In this document: positions 51,341 through 59,297 of the stretch, one piece after another
Numbering within the stretch: the stretch's first letter is position 1
Layout of the letters: each line of letters opens with the position of its first letter
Assembly (NCBI GenBank): GCA_018268935.1
Contig: JAFDVS010000068.1
Location: forward strand, 29,048-93,047
Source of the DNA: Acidobacteriota bacterium
Lineage (GTDB): Bacteria; Acidobacteriota; Terriglobia; Bryobacterales; Bryobacteraceae
Direction of reading: 5' to 3'
DNA: 64,000 nucleotides
Program-made: the position numbers and the translations under genes
Notes under the pieces: model-generated
Database searches by the model: none
What the model was told of the DNA's origin: nothing
The model's input: only the letters and a program-made list of their open reading frames with translations

Positions 51341-52477
51341 ATGAAGCCCATTCGATTGTTGTGTGGCATGCTCGCCCCGGCATTGCTGCTGGCCGATTTC
51401 ACTTATACCGAGACCTCGCGCATCACGGGAGGCGTGATGGCCGCGATGAGCCGGTCACTCGGCGGCCTGTCCAAGAGCATGCGCAACATGACGGAGCCGC
51501 AAACCAAGACCCACATCCTGAAGGGCAACAAGATGGCCGAGATCGGGACAAAGGACGGCACCATCTACGACCTGGACGCCGGCTCCATCACCACCATCGA
51601 CTTCGAGAAACGCACTTACTCCACCATCACCTTTGAGCAGATGCGCCAGGCCATGGAGCGCATGATGGAGAAGAACAAGGGCAAGATGGAGGAGTCCAAA
51701 GCGAAGGGCAAAGACCCGCAGATGGATGCCGATTTCAAAATGGACATCAAGGAGACCGGCAAGACGGCGATGGTTTCGGGCTTCAACTCGAAGGAAGTGC
51801 TGATGACCTTCATCCTGGAGGGCAAGGACAAGAAGTCGGGCCAGACGGGCGCGCTCGAAACGATGAGTTCCATCTGGGTGGCGCAGGAAAAGATCCCTGG
51901 CTATGAAGAGCTGCAGGAGTTTCGCAAGAAGCTGGCGATGAAGTATGCCGGCGCGTTCATGAACTCGTCGATGGCGGGCTTCGGCGCGGCGATGGCCAGC
52001 GATCCGCGCATGCGCGAGGCCGCCGAGAAGATGGCGAAAGAAGCCGAGAAGCTCAATGGCGTGCATCTGCGGCAGATCACGAAGATGGGCTCGCAACTGG
52101 ATCCGGCCAAGGCCAGCGAGATCTCCGATCCGAACGCGACGCCGCAGGGCCCCACGGCGGGTGAAGCGGCGGGCAAGGCCGCGGAGAAGGGCGCCACCGA
52201 CACGGCCGAGAAGCAGGTGTTGGGCCGCTTGGGCAAGATTGGCGGCATCGGCGGATTGGGCGGGTTCGGGCGCAAGAAGCCGAAACAGGAACAGGCGCCG
52301 GAACCTCCGCCGCAGCAGCCGGCGCAGAACCAGCAGGCGCAGCAGCAGAGCGGCATCCTGATGGAGATGGTGATCGAATCGGCCAACTTCTCCAACGCTC
52401 CGGCGGATGGATCGAAGATGGCGGTGCCGGCCGGCTTCCAGCAGGTGGAGCACCCGATGCTGAAGAACACCCGCTAA
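51341..52477 (+). CDS. Exported protein of unknown function, Met/Lys-rich
   Basis: 378 aa from the ATG at 51341, preceded by GGAGG at a good distance. A Sec signal (MLAPALLLADF) is followed by a beta domain (TKTHILKGNKMAEIGTKDG, STITFEQMRQAMERMMEK) like DUF4412-type exported proteins. A charged Met/Lys-rich stretch, a second beta domain with AMVSGFNSKEVLMTFILE, and a Gln/Pro/Ala-rich linker (PEPPPQQPAQNQQAQQQ) come next. Function unknown. It ends in a strong hairpin terminator shared with rpsU. Confidence 0.78.
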   Translation: MKPIRLLCGMLAPALLLADFTYTETSRITGGVMAAMSRSLGGLSKSMRNMTEPQTKTHILKGNKMAEIGTKDGTIYDLDAGSITTIDFEKRTYSTITFEQMRQAMERMMEKNKGKMEESKAKGKDPQMDADFKMDIKETGKTAMVSGFNSKEVLMTFILEGKDKKSGQTGALETMSSIWVAQEKIPGYEELQEFRKKLAMKYAGAFMNSSMAGFGAAMASDPRMREAAEKMAKEAEKLNGVHLRQITKMGSQLDPAKASEISDPNATPQGPTAGEAAGKAAEKGATDTAEKQVLGRLGKIGGIGGLGGFGRKKPKQEQAPEPPPQQPAQNQQAQQQSGILMEMVIESANFSNAPADGSKMAVPAGFQQVEHPMLKNTR

Positions 52478-52498
52478 ACGCGGGCTTCTGGAAATACG

Positions 52499-52533
52499 AA
52501 GGGCAGCCGAGCCGAACTGGCCAGGCTGCCCTT
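52499..52533. terminator. Bidirectional hairpin terminator
   Basis: Perfect 10 bp arms AAGGGCAGCC (52499-52508) and GGCTGCCCTT (52524-52533) enclose a 15 nt loop, followed on the plus strand by TGTGTTTCTTT. It lies between the convergent exported-protein gene (ends 52477) and rpsU (ends 52555). The T-run is stronger for the plus-strand transcript. Confidence 0.75.
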
Positions 52534-52554
52534 TGTGTTTCTTTGACGGGGGGA

Positions 52555-52752
52555 CTACTCGATGTCGCGGCTCTTGCGCTTGCGGTTACGCTTGCGCGCC
52601 AGCGCTTCCTTCACGCGCTTCTTCTCGCCGGGCTTCAGGTAGAAGGAGTGCCGTTTGATCTCCTTAATAATGTCTTCCTGCTGCACCTTGCGCTTGAAGC
52701 GGCGTAGTGCGCTTTCGAGCGTTTCGCCATCTTGTACGATGACTTCGGCCAA
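52555..52752 (-). CDS. rpsU: Small ribosomal subunit protein bS21
   Basis: 65 aa, normal length. VIVQDGETLESALRRFKRKV, EIKRHSFYLKPGEKKRVKEA and the basic tail ARKRNRKRKSRD define bS21, which acts in translation initiation near the anti-Shine-Dalgarno region. The start is TTG at 52752 with AGGGGTGA upstream; no in-frame ATG is available, and rare starts often limit expression of such genes. It is divergent from glgC. Confidence 0.95.
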   Translation of the reverse strand: MAEVIVQDGETLESALRRFKRKVQQEDIIKEIKRHSFYLKPGEKKRVKEALARKRNRKRKSRDIE

Positions 52753-52828
52753 ACCGAATCACCCCTCTCTTCGTTCATGAATTTCGGATATTATTCCGGC
52801 GGAACTGGCACTATCTAGTGTCGCAGGT

Positions 52829-52857
52829 TTGCGGTTTTGAAACAACTTGCCTAAGAT
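52829..52857 (+). promoter_or_regulatory. Candidate sigma-70-type promoter of glgC
   Basis: TTGCGG (52829-52834) and TAAGAT (52852-52857) are separated by 17 bp, close to the TTGACA/TATAAT consensus. The transcript would start near 52864, about 11 nt before the glgC ATG, leaving little room for the GGAG at 52859-52862, so the assignment is tentative. Confidence 0.35.
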
Positions 52858-52874
52858 CGGAGATAGAGTTCACC

Positions 52875-54113
52875 ATGCGCAGTACGCTTGCGATCCTCTT
52901 GGCCGGAGGCGCCGGAGAGCGCTTGTTTCCTTTGACGCGGGATACGGCCAAGCCGGCCGTGCCATTCGGCGGGATCTACAGGATCATCGACTTCACTCTT
53001 TCCAACTGCATCAATTCCAACCTGCGGCGGGTGTTTGTGCTGGCCCAGTACAAGGCGCTCGATCTGATGCGGCACATTCGGGGGGGCTGGAGCATACTGT
53101 CGCCGGAGTTAAACGAGTTCATCGAAGTGATCACGCCGATGAAGCGGATGCACGCCGATTGGTATCTGGGCACGGCCGATGCGGTGTATCAGAACATCGA
53201 ATCGGTGATGGCCGAAGCGCCGGAGGACACCCTCATCCTGTCGGGCGACCAGATCTACAAGATGGACTACCGGGAGATGCTCGATTGGCATCACCGGCAC
53301 GGCGCGGATGCAACCATCGCTACGATCCAGGTGGATCCATCCGAGGCTTCGCGCTTCGGGGTGACGGTGATTGACGGCGGCTACCGGATCACCGGGTTTG
53401 AGGAGAAGCCGAAGCATGGCAACCCGGCTCGGAGCATCTTCAATCCGGACATGGTGAGCGTGTCGATGGGGATCTATGTCTTCCGCACGGAAGTGCTGTT
53501 GCGTGCCTTGCGCGAAGACGCGGAGCGGGCCGATTCGTCGCACGACTTCGGCAAGGACATCCTGCCGCGCCTGGTGGAGAAGGGGAACACGATCGCCTAC
53601 GACTTCCGCGATCTGAACGACAAATCGGTGCGCTACTGGCGGGACGTGGGAACGCTCGATGCCTACTACGATGCGAACATGGACCTGGTGTCGGTGACCC
53701 CGGAATTCAACCTGTATGACAGCCGCTGGCCGATCCGGACGCACATGCCGCAGCAGCCTCCGGCGAAATTTGTCTTCGCCCAGGAAGGGCGGCGGATGGG
53801 GGCGGCGATTGATTCGATTGTGTCGCCGGGCTGTATTGTGTCGGGCGGACGCGTGATCCGCAGCGTGCTCTCGCCGGGTGTGCGAGTGAACAGCTATTCC
53901 GATGTGGAGAACTCGATCCTGCTCGAAGGAGTGCAGGTGGGGCGCTATTCGCGGGTGCGCAATGCGATTGTGGAGGCCGGGGTGAAGCTGCCGGAGGGGA
54001 CGGAGATCGGCATCGATGAGGCGGCGGATCGGGAGCGGGGGATCGCGATCAGCGACGGCGGGATCCGGGTGGTGTCGAATACGGTGGAATCGGGGGTGGC
54101 GACGTTCGCGTGA
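52875..54113 (+). CDS. glgC: Glucose-1-phosphate adenylyltransferase
   Basis: 412 aa from the ATG at 52875. LAGGAGERLFPLTRDTAKPAVPFGG is the nucleotidyltransferase signature with the catalytic and allosteric Lys/Arg residues; WYLGTADAVYQN, GFEEKPKHG and YWRDVGTLDAYYDANMDL follow, then a left-handed beta-helix C-terminus. It makes ADP-glucose from ATP and glucose 1-phosphate, the rate-limiting step of glycogen synthesis. No glgA or glgB is adjacent. Downstream, a convergent gene ends 11 nt away. Confidence 0.94.
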   Translation: MRSTLAILLAGGAGERLFPLTRDTAKPAVPFGGIYRIIDFTLSNCINSNLRRVFVLAQYKALDLMRHIRGGWSILSPELNEFIEVITPMKRMHADWYLGTADAVYQNIESVMAEAPEDTLILSGDQIYKMDYREMLDWHHRHGADATIATIQVDPSEASRFGVTVIDGGYRITGFEEKPKHGNPARSIFNPDMVSVSMGIYVFRTEVLLRALREDAERADSSHDFGKDILPRLVEKGNTIAYDFRDLNDKSVRYWRDVGTLDAYYDANMDLVSVTPEFNLYDSRWPIRTHMPQQPPAKFVFAQEGRRMGAAIDSIVSPGCIVSGGRVIRSVLSPGVRVNSYSDVENSILLEGVQVGRYSRVRNAIVEAGVKLPEGTEIGIDEAADRERGIAISDGGIRVVSNTVESGVATFA

Positions 54114-54124
54114 GTGGTGTGGGG

Positions 54125-54520
54125 TCAGCGTGACACGGTCAAGCGAATGCCGTAGGGCGGGGTGCTTGCTCCCTTTGCCGATTGGGCGGGAGGGGCGGAG
54201 AGGAGCACTACGGATTTGCCTTTCAGGGCGTCGAGCACGGCGAGCACTCGTTGAAAGGGCGCCCGCGAGTCGGCTTTCACGAACACGGTTCCGGTGGTGA
54301 TGGCGCTGAGTGTTTCCGGCTCGGCTACCGTGATGCCGTTGTACACCTTGCCTTCCGCCGTGATGGCCACAACGATGGAATCCGGTTCATCGGCGGCGCG
54401 CATCTCCACTGCATGGGCGGCGATGGGCATCTGGACGGAAACGCCTGGCCGCAGGGCAGGTTTGTAGGGCTGCTGGGCGAAGGCCGCGGCGGCCAGCAGG
54501 ATTCCGAGGGTTTGTTTCAT
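54125..54520 (-). CDS. Secreted ExbD/TolR-like domain protein without membrane anchor
   Basis: 131 aa. A cleavable-looking signal (MKQTLGILLAAAAFAQQ) precedes a domain that follows the periplasmic part of ExbD/TolR closely: LRPGVSVQMPIAAHAVEM, SIVVAITAEGKVYNGI, AITTGTVFVKADSRAPFQRVLAVLD, then KSVVLLSAPP. ExbD proteins carry an N-terminal transmembrane helix with a proton-relay Asp; both are missing here, so it cannot power TonB by itself. It may bind TonB-like partners or peptidoglycan. It overlaps the membrane protein gene by 4 nt, in an ECF sigma operon. Confidence 0.78.
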   Translation of the reverse strand: MKQTLGILLAAAAFAQQPYKPALRPGVSVQMPIAAHAVEMRAADEPDSIVVAITAEGKVYNGITVAEPETLSAITTGTVFVKADSRAPFQRVLAVLDALKGKSVVLLSAPPAQSAKGASTPPYGIRLTVSR

Positions 54521-55092
54521 ATGGTGTCTTCCTTTCTGTCGATCTCTTTCTGTAATTCGGCTGCTTGCCGGAAGCGGCGGCGGATGCCGAATCCGGCCCA
54601 TACCACCAGGGCGAGCATGATGGGAAGCGCATCCCAGATACGGCGAGGAACGATCCGGCCGGAGAGAGCAACGGCGGACGTGATGCACGCCAGCACCAGG
54701 GGGCCGTGCCAGATCCAGGCGCCACGGAGGTGATCGCGGCGGCGGCGCAGTTCTTGGCGATAGTGCTCCACGCCCGTTCGCGCCAGGGAGACGGCGCTCA
54801 GTCTGTCGCGCCGCAGCGAAGCGCGGTAGCGGAACAACGTGGCCAGGGCCCAAAGCACCACGGCGGCGCAACCGGCTTGCACCAGGCGGTTCCTTTCGGG
54901 GGTGAAGCGCACAGCCATCACGACGGCGAAGAACAGGGCGGCAACGATGCTACCGAGTATTTCTGAGCGGGTGGCGGCCGACAGCTCCCACGTGCGTTTG
55001 CTCTGTAGCCGCTCCACGTCCACGGGTGCGTCTTCGTTGCACTGGCTGATCCAGGCGGCCTTCACTTCGTACAGTTCGGGAAGCTCAGGCAT
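54517..55092 (-). CDS. Two- to four-helix membrane protein in ECF sigma operon
   Basis: 191 aa from the ATG at 55092, which overlaps the sigma-factor stop by 8 nt. A cytoplasmic N-terminus (PELPELYEVKAAWISQCNED) with Glu/Gln-rich helices precedes membrane segments (EILGSIVAALFFAVVMAV, AGCAAVVLWALATLFRY) and, after a charged section, two more (GPLVLACITSAVALSG, ALPIMLALVVWAGFGI). Position just after an ECF sigma gene suggests an anti-sigma role, but the zinc-binding HxxxCxxC motif of common anti-sigma factors is absent. Confidence 0.75.
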   Translation of the reverse strand: MPELPELYEVKAAWISQCNEDAPVDVERLQSKRTWELSAATRSEILGSIVAALFFAVVMAVRFTPERNRLVQAGCAAVVLWALATLFRYRASLRRDRLSAVSLARTGVEHYRQELRRRRDHLRGAWIWHGPLVLACITSAVALSGRIVPRRIWDALPIMLALVVWAGFGIRRRFRQAAELQKEIDRKEDTI

Positions 55093-55600
55093 GCGTTCCC
55101 TCCATGTGTATGCGATGGGCAAGCACCTTCTTGATGCGGTGAATCTTCATGGCGACGTTGGCCGGGGAAAGGCCGGTGATCTCGGCGATGGATGCGGCGT
55201 CCATCTCTTCGAGATAAGAGATGATGATCTGCCGGTCGAGCGGCCGGAGCTGGAGGATGATCTCCTGCAGCATGCGCAACGTGTTGTCGCGATCGATATC
55301 GGCCGGTTGGCTGCTGCCGATGCGGGTGGATTCGATTTCCTCTAAGCTGACCAGTTCGGCGGTGCGGCGGCGTTCGCGGATGACGTAAGAGGCGGCGGTA
55401 TTGTGGGCGACGCGGAGAGTCCAGGTCTTGAGCGAGCAGCGGCCATCGAAGGCTTGCAGGCTTCTCCATAGTTGCAGGTGGATCTCCTGGCGGAGGTCGC
55501 GGCGCTTGTCGGGGTCGGCCTCATAGCCGGCGGCGAGCCGGTCTAACGCACGGCCGTGTTCGGCGATTGCCTGCGCGTAGAGGTCCTTTTCGAGGCCCAT
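55085..55600 (-). CDS. ECF-family RNA polymerase sigma factor
   Basis: 171 aa. Sigma-2 spans about residues 5-75 (KRRDLRQEIHLQLWRSLQAF, LKTWTLRVAHNTAASYVI) and sigma-4 about 110-165 (LRPLDRQIIISYLEEMDAASI, ITGLSPANVAMKIHRIKKVL). It lacks the region 3 and 1 of primary sigma factors. The operon continues with a membrane protein and a secreted ExbD-like protein, both overlapping, so the three are expressed together and probably form one envelope-signal module. Confidence 0.92.
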   Translation of the reverse strand: MGLEKDLYAQAIAEHGRALDRLAAGYEADPDKRRDLRQEIHLQLWRSLQAFDGRCSLKTWTLRVAHNTAASYVIRERRRTAELVSLEEIESTRIGSSQPADIDRDNTLRMLQEIILQLRPLDRQIIISYLEEMDAASIAEITGLSPANVAMKIHRIKKVLAHRIHMEGTHA

Positions 55601-55639
55601 ATTCCAATAGTCGATTCCGGGCCGGGTTTCTAACAGCCG

Positions 55640-55933
55640 CTACTTCATTGCCACTTTGGCGCCGCGGAATTTGACGCCTTCCTGTTCCAGGCGGAAGCGC
55701 TGATCGAAGGCGGAAGCGCCGCGTAAACAGATCTTGCCTCCGCTGCCGATGACGCGCCACCAGGGGACGCTGCCGCCGGAAGCGCGGAGGGCTGTGGCCA
55801 CTGCCCGGGCAGCGCCGGGGAAGCCCGCTGCTTCGGCTACTTCACCGTAGGTTGCTACTTTGCCTTTGGGGATGCGGCGCACCGCGGCCAGCACCTGTTT
55901 CGTGTAGTCCCGCATCTGGTTGCATGGTATCAT
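55640..55933 (-). CDS. Alkyltransferase-like (ATL) protein
   Basis: 97 aa, the size of the DNA-binding domain of O6-alkylguanine methyltransferases. VLAAVRRIPKGKVATYGEVAEAAGFPGAARAVATAL carries the helix-turn-helix and arginine finger. The active-site motif PCHR is PWWR here, so the acceptor Cys is replaced by Trp, as in ATL proteins, which flag alkylated guanines for nucleotide-excision repair instead of repairing them. An alternative start at 55915 would leave room for a promoter, because the divergent gene starts at 55940. Confidence 0.88.
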   Translation of the reverse strand: MIPCNQMRDYTKQVLAAVRRIPKGKVATYGEVAEAAGFPGAARAVATALRASGGSVPWWRVIGSGGKICLRGASAFDQRFRLEQEGVKFRGAKVAMK

Positions 55934-55939
55934 CCGGGG

Positions 55940-56707
55940 TTGGTAACCAGGAGAAGCGCACTAGCGGCGATGGGGGCAGGCATGACAATGGCTGCGGCTG
56001 GAACAGGCGGCGTGAAGGCGCTTGCTTTTGATGTGTTCGGCACCGTTGTCGATTGGCGCTCGTCGATCATTCGCGATGGCAAGTCGCTGGGGAAAGCGAA
56101 GGGACTCAGCGTCGATTGGGCGAAGTTCGCCGACCGCTGGCGGGCGGGCTACGGGCCGGCGATGAATCGCGTGCGCAAAGGTGAACTCGGCTGGACCAAG
56201 ATCGATGATCTGCACCGGATGATCCTCGATGATCTGCTGGTGGAGTTCGGCATCAAGGGCTTGAGCGAGGAAGAGAAGGTGCACCTCAACGAAGTGTGGC
56301 ACCGGCTGGATCCGTGGCCTGATTCGGTGGCCGGGCTGACGCGGTTGAAGAAGAAGTTCCTCATCGCCACGTTGAGCAATGGGAATACGTCGCTGCTGGC
56401 GAACATGGCGAAGTGGGGCAAGCTGCCGTGGGACGTGGTGCTGAGCGGAGAGATGGCGAAGCACTATAAGCCCGACCGCGAGGTGTACCTGATGGCCGCC
56501 GATTACCTCAGTTGCAAGCCGGGGGAGTTGATGATGGTGGCGGCGCATAAGGGCGATTTGCAGGCGGCTCGGAAGGCGGGGTTGAAGACCGCGTATGTGC
56601 CGCGTCCGTTGGAGAACGGACCCGGCGGGAAGGCCGAAGCGCCGGACGCCGAATTCGATGTGGTGGCCAAGGACTTCGTCGCCCTGGCCGTGGGGTTGGG
56701 CGCCTGA
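55940..56707 (+). CDS. Exported haloacid dehalogenase type II-like HAD enzyme
   Basis: 255 aa from TTG; an internal ATG at 55970 or 55982 is also possible. The HAD core has the nucleophile Asp in LAFDVFGTVVDWRSSI, the second motif ATLSNGNTSLL, Lys in KHYKPDREVY and acids in VAAHKGDLQAARKAG. This matches (S)-2-haloacid dehalogenases, which replace the halogen of 2-haloacids by hydroxyl. Before the core is TRRSALAAMGAGMTMAAAG, a Tat-like signal if the long start is used, so the enzyme may be exported. The next gene overlaps by 1 nt. Confidence 0.82.
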   Translation: MVTRRSALAAMGAGMTMAAAGTGGVKALAFDVFGTVVDWRSSIIRDGKSLGKAKGLSVDWAKFADRWRAGYGPAMNRVRKGELGWTKIDDLHRMILDDLLVEFGIKGLSEEEKVHLNEVWHRLDPWPDSVAGLTRLKKKFLIATLSNGNTSLLANMAKWGKLPWDVVLSGEMAKHYKPDREVYLMAADYLSCKPGELMMVAAHKGDLQAARKAGLKTAYVPRPLENGPGGKAEAPDAEFDVVAKDFVALAVGLGA

Positions 56708-58506
56708 TGGACGAGGAGATATCGGGCAAAAGTTACGACGGCAGACTGCTGCGGAGGCTGCTGGGGTATTTGTGGCCGTATCGCGGGACGGTGCTGATCG
56801 CATTGGTGTGCATGCTGGTGCACGCGGCTGCCGATGTGGTGGGGCCGCTGCTGACGCGCTATGCCATCGATCGCTACCTGGCGCCGAACGCGGAGATGGG
56901 GCCATCGTTGCTCGATGCCTATCTGCCGAAGGAGCCGTGGGAGGGCATGACCGCGGTGTCACTGCTGTTTCTGGCGGCGCTGGTGATCTCGCTGGTCTCC
57001 GACTTCATCCAAACCTATTTAATGAGCCGCACGGGGCAATATGCGCTATTCGATCTGCGGCATCAAACCATGGAGCACTTGCAGCGGCTGGATGTGGCTT
57101 TCTATGACCGCACTCCGCTGGGGCGGCTGTTGACGCGTGTGACCACCGATGCCGATACGTTGTCGGAACTGTTTTCGGCGGGGCTGGTGACGGCGATTGG
57201 CGACATGGTGCTGTTGCTGCTGGTGGTGGGCGTGATGCTGAAGCTGAGTGTGCCGCTGACGCTGGTGATCCTGCTATCGCTGCCTCCGCTGCTGCTGGTG
57301 ACGATGAAGTTTCGCAAAGCAGTGTCGGTGAGCAACCGGCGGATCCGGACGGCGGTGGCTCGGATCAACAGTTATCTGCAAGAGCACGTGAGCGGGATGG
57401 CGGTGCTGCAGTTGTTCAATCGCGAGCAGCACAGCAAGGCCGAGTTCACCGAGGTCAATCGCGAGCACATGCTGGCGTATAAGGACGCGATTGTGGCCTA
57501 TGGGTGGTTCTATCCGGCGGTGGAGTTTTGCGGGCTGGGCGCGGTGGCGACGCTGCTGGCGTACGGTGGGTATCACGTGGGCTCAGGGGAGTTGAGTCTT
57601 GGGGTGCTGGTGGCGTTCTTTCAATACGCCATCCGGTTCTTCCGGCCCATTCAGGATTTGAGCGAGAAGTACAACATCCTGCAATCGGCGATCTCGGCGG
57701 CCGAGCGCATCTTTCAATTACTGGATACGCCTGCGGTGGTGGTGGGCGCGAAGGAAGCGGCGCTGCCTGTGGGGCCGGCGGCGATTGAGTTCGACCGGGT
57801 ATGGTTCGCTTATAAAGATGAGGACTGGGTGCTTCGCGATCTGAGCTTTCGCATTGAGCCGGGGGAGACGATTGCGGTGGTGGGGCACACTGGGGCGGGG
57901 AAGACGACGCTGACCAATCTGCTGCTGCGCTTCTACGATGTGCAGAAGGGCTCGATTCGCATTGGGGGCGTGGATATCCGCAAGGTGCCGCTCGAGGAGT
58001 TACGGCGGCGGTTTGCGATCGTGCTGCAGGACTCGTTTCTGTTCACGGGTACGCTGGAGGAAAACGTGCGGTTAGGCACGGATGGGATTACGGCGGAGCG
58101 GCTGCGCGATGCGGTGGACCAGGTGAATCTGACGGACTTCGTGAACGGGTTGCCCAATGGATTGCAGCATGCGGTGAAGGAGCGCGGGGCGGGGTTATCG
58201 ACGGGGCAGAAGCAGTTGCTGAGCTTTGCGCGGGCCTTGGCGCACGATCCTTCGTTCCTCATTCTGGATGAGGCGACATCGAGCGTGGACACGGAGACGG
58301 AGGTGCGGATCCGGCTGGCGCTGGAGCGGTTGGTGGAAGGGCGAACGAGCCTGATTGTGGCGCACCGCTTGTCGACGATTCAGCGTGCGAGCCGGATCTT
58401 TGTCATGCACAAAGGGCAGTTGCGGGAAGTGGGGACACACCAGGTGCTGCTGGCACAGCGGGGTATTTACTGGAAGCTGTACCAGCTGCAGTATCAGGAG
58501 CGCTGA
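56707..58506 (+). CDS. ABC exporter, fused transmembrane and ATPase domains
   Basis: 599 aa, half-transporter of the MsbA/MDR type, acting as a dimer. Six helices occupy residues 15-310 (VLIALVCMLVHAAADVV and others), with coupling loops YALFDLRHQTMEHLQRLD. The ATPase has Walker A GHTGAGKTT, Q-loop IVLQDSFLF, signature LSTGQKQLLSFARAL, Walker B FLILDEATSSVD and the switch His in VAHRLSTI. Substrate could be lipid or drug. It starts on the last base of the HAD stop (TGATG), so they share a transcript. Confidence 0.94.
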   Translation: MDEEISGKSYDGRLLRRLLGYLWPYRGTVLIALVCMLVHAAADVVGPLLTRYAIDRYLAPNAEMGPSLLDAYLPKEPWEGMTAVSLLFLAALVISLVSDFIQTYLMSRTGQYALFDLRHQTMEHLQRLDVAFYDRTPLGRLLTRVTTDADTLSELFSAGLVTAIGDMVLLLLVVGVMLKLSVPLTLVILLSLPPLLLVTMKFRKAVSVSNRRIRTAVARINSYLQEHVSGMAVLQLFNREQHSKAEFTEVNREHMLAYKDAIVAYGWFYPAVEFCGLGAVATLLAYGGYHVGSGELSLGVLVAFFQYAIRFFRPIQDLSEKYNILQSAISAAERIFQLLDTPAVVVGAKEAALPVGPAAIEFDRVWFAYKDEDWVLRDLSFRIEPGETIAVVGHTGAGKTTLTNLLLRFYDVQKGSIRIGGVDIRKVPLEELRRRFAIVLQDSFLFTGTLEENVRLGTDGITAERLRDAVDQVNLTDFVNGLPNGLQHAVKERGAGLSTGQKQLLSFARALAHDPSFLILDEATSSVDTETEVRIRLALERLVEGRTSLIVAHRLSTIQRASRIFVMHKGQLREVGTHQVLLAQRGIYWKLYQLQYQER

Positions 58507-58509
58507 GGG

Positions 58510-59166
58510 TTACTGGCTGCGTCTATAGCGAAGCCCCGCCAGTCCGAGAGCGGCCAGCAGAAGGGATGCGGTGCCGGGTTCCGGCACTGCTCCGGGGGAG
58601 TATTGCGTGAGAACACGCACGTAGTCTCCGGGTGTGCTGGCGGTGGTGTTGAAGCGAATCTGGCGCGCGCCGTTAATGGTGACGTGGTCGATTGCTTCCA
58701 GGCCGCGCAGGGTTGGGCTGAGGTAGGTTACTCCCGTGTTGGCGAGAAAGTCGCTGGCGATGAGCGTATCTCTGGAGGTGAGGATGGCGACGATGTCGGA
58801 ATCGAAGTCCACGGTGCCGTCGATTGTTGTGGATGTGGCGGGATCGAAGAAGATGTAGTGGCTGGCGACGGTGGTTCCGGTGGGCAGCGTGAGGGGACCG
58901 GAGGGGACGACATCGACATCGAGCGGAGCGCCGAGTACGATGTTCTGGTCTTCGTCGAAGCCATAGAGGTGGATGGACTGAAAGGTGTTGTTGCCGACGG
59001 TATTATCGGGGGTGGAATCCGTGAATGGCACTGTGAGTTTGATGAACGTCGCTCCGCCGCCCGAGGTGACCGTACCGCCAATGATGGTGGCGGAAGCGGG
59101 TATCGCCATGGCGGCCAAGGCAAGCGCCGCGAGCACGCCGGTGGTGCTCTCTCTCCGAATCTGCAT
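58510..59166 (-). CDS. PEP-CTERM sorting domain protein
   Basis: 218 aa from the ATG at 59166, with AAAGGA about 9 nt upstream. After a signal peptide (TTGVLAALALAAMAIPASA), a beta-rich extracellular domain of about 170 residues follows. The C-terminus VPEPGTASLLLAALGLAGLRYRR is a canonical PEP-CTERM tripartite signal: Pro-Glu-Pro motif, hydrophobic helix, basic tail. Exosortase cleaves there and the protein is displayed or exported, usually with exopolysaccharide. Its stop is 3 nt from the convergent ABC exporter. Confidence 0.92.
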   Translation of the reverse strand: MQIRRESTTGVLAALALAAMAIPASATIIGGTVTSGGGATFIKLTVPFTDSTPDNTVGNNTFQSIHLYGFDEDQNIVLGAPLDVDVVPSGPLTLPTGTTVASHYIFFDPATSTTIDGTVDFDSDIVAILTSRDTLIASDFLANTGVTYLSPTLRGLEAIDHVTINGARQIRFNTTASTPGDYVRVLTQYSPGAVPEPGTASLLLAALGLAGLRYRRSQ

Positions 59167-59297
59167 GTGAGTCGTTATTCCTTTCCAAGGTGGAGAATCG
59201 CGAAGCTGGTTCGCGAATTCCTGACAGGATCGCTTGGAAAGCAAACAGGGACAATGGGCCGGAGGTAATCGGTACTTGCTTAAAGGTAACGGGGTAC

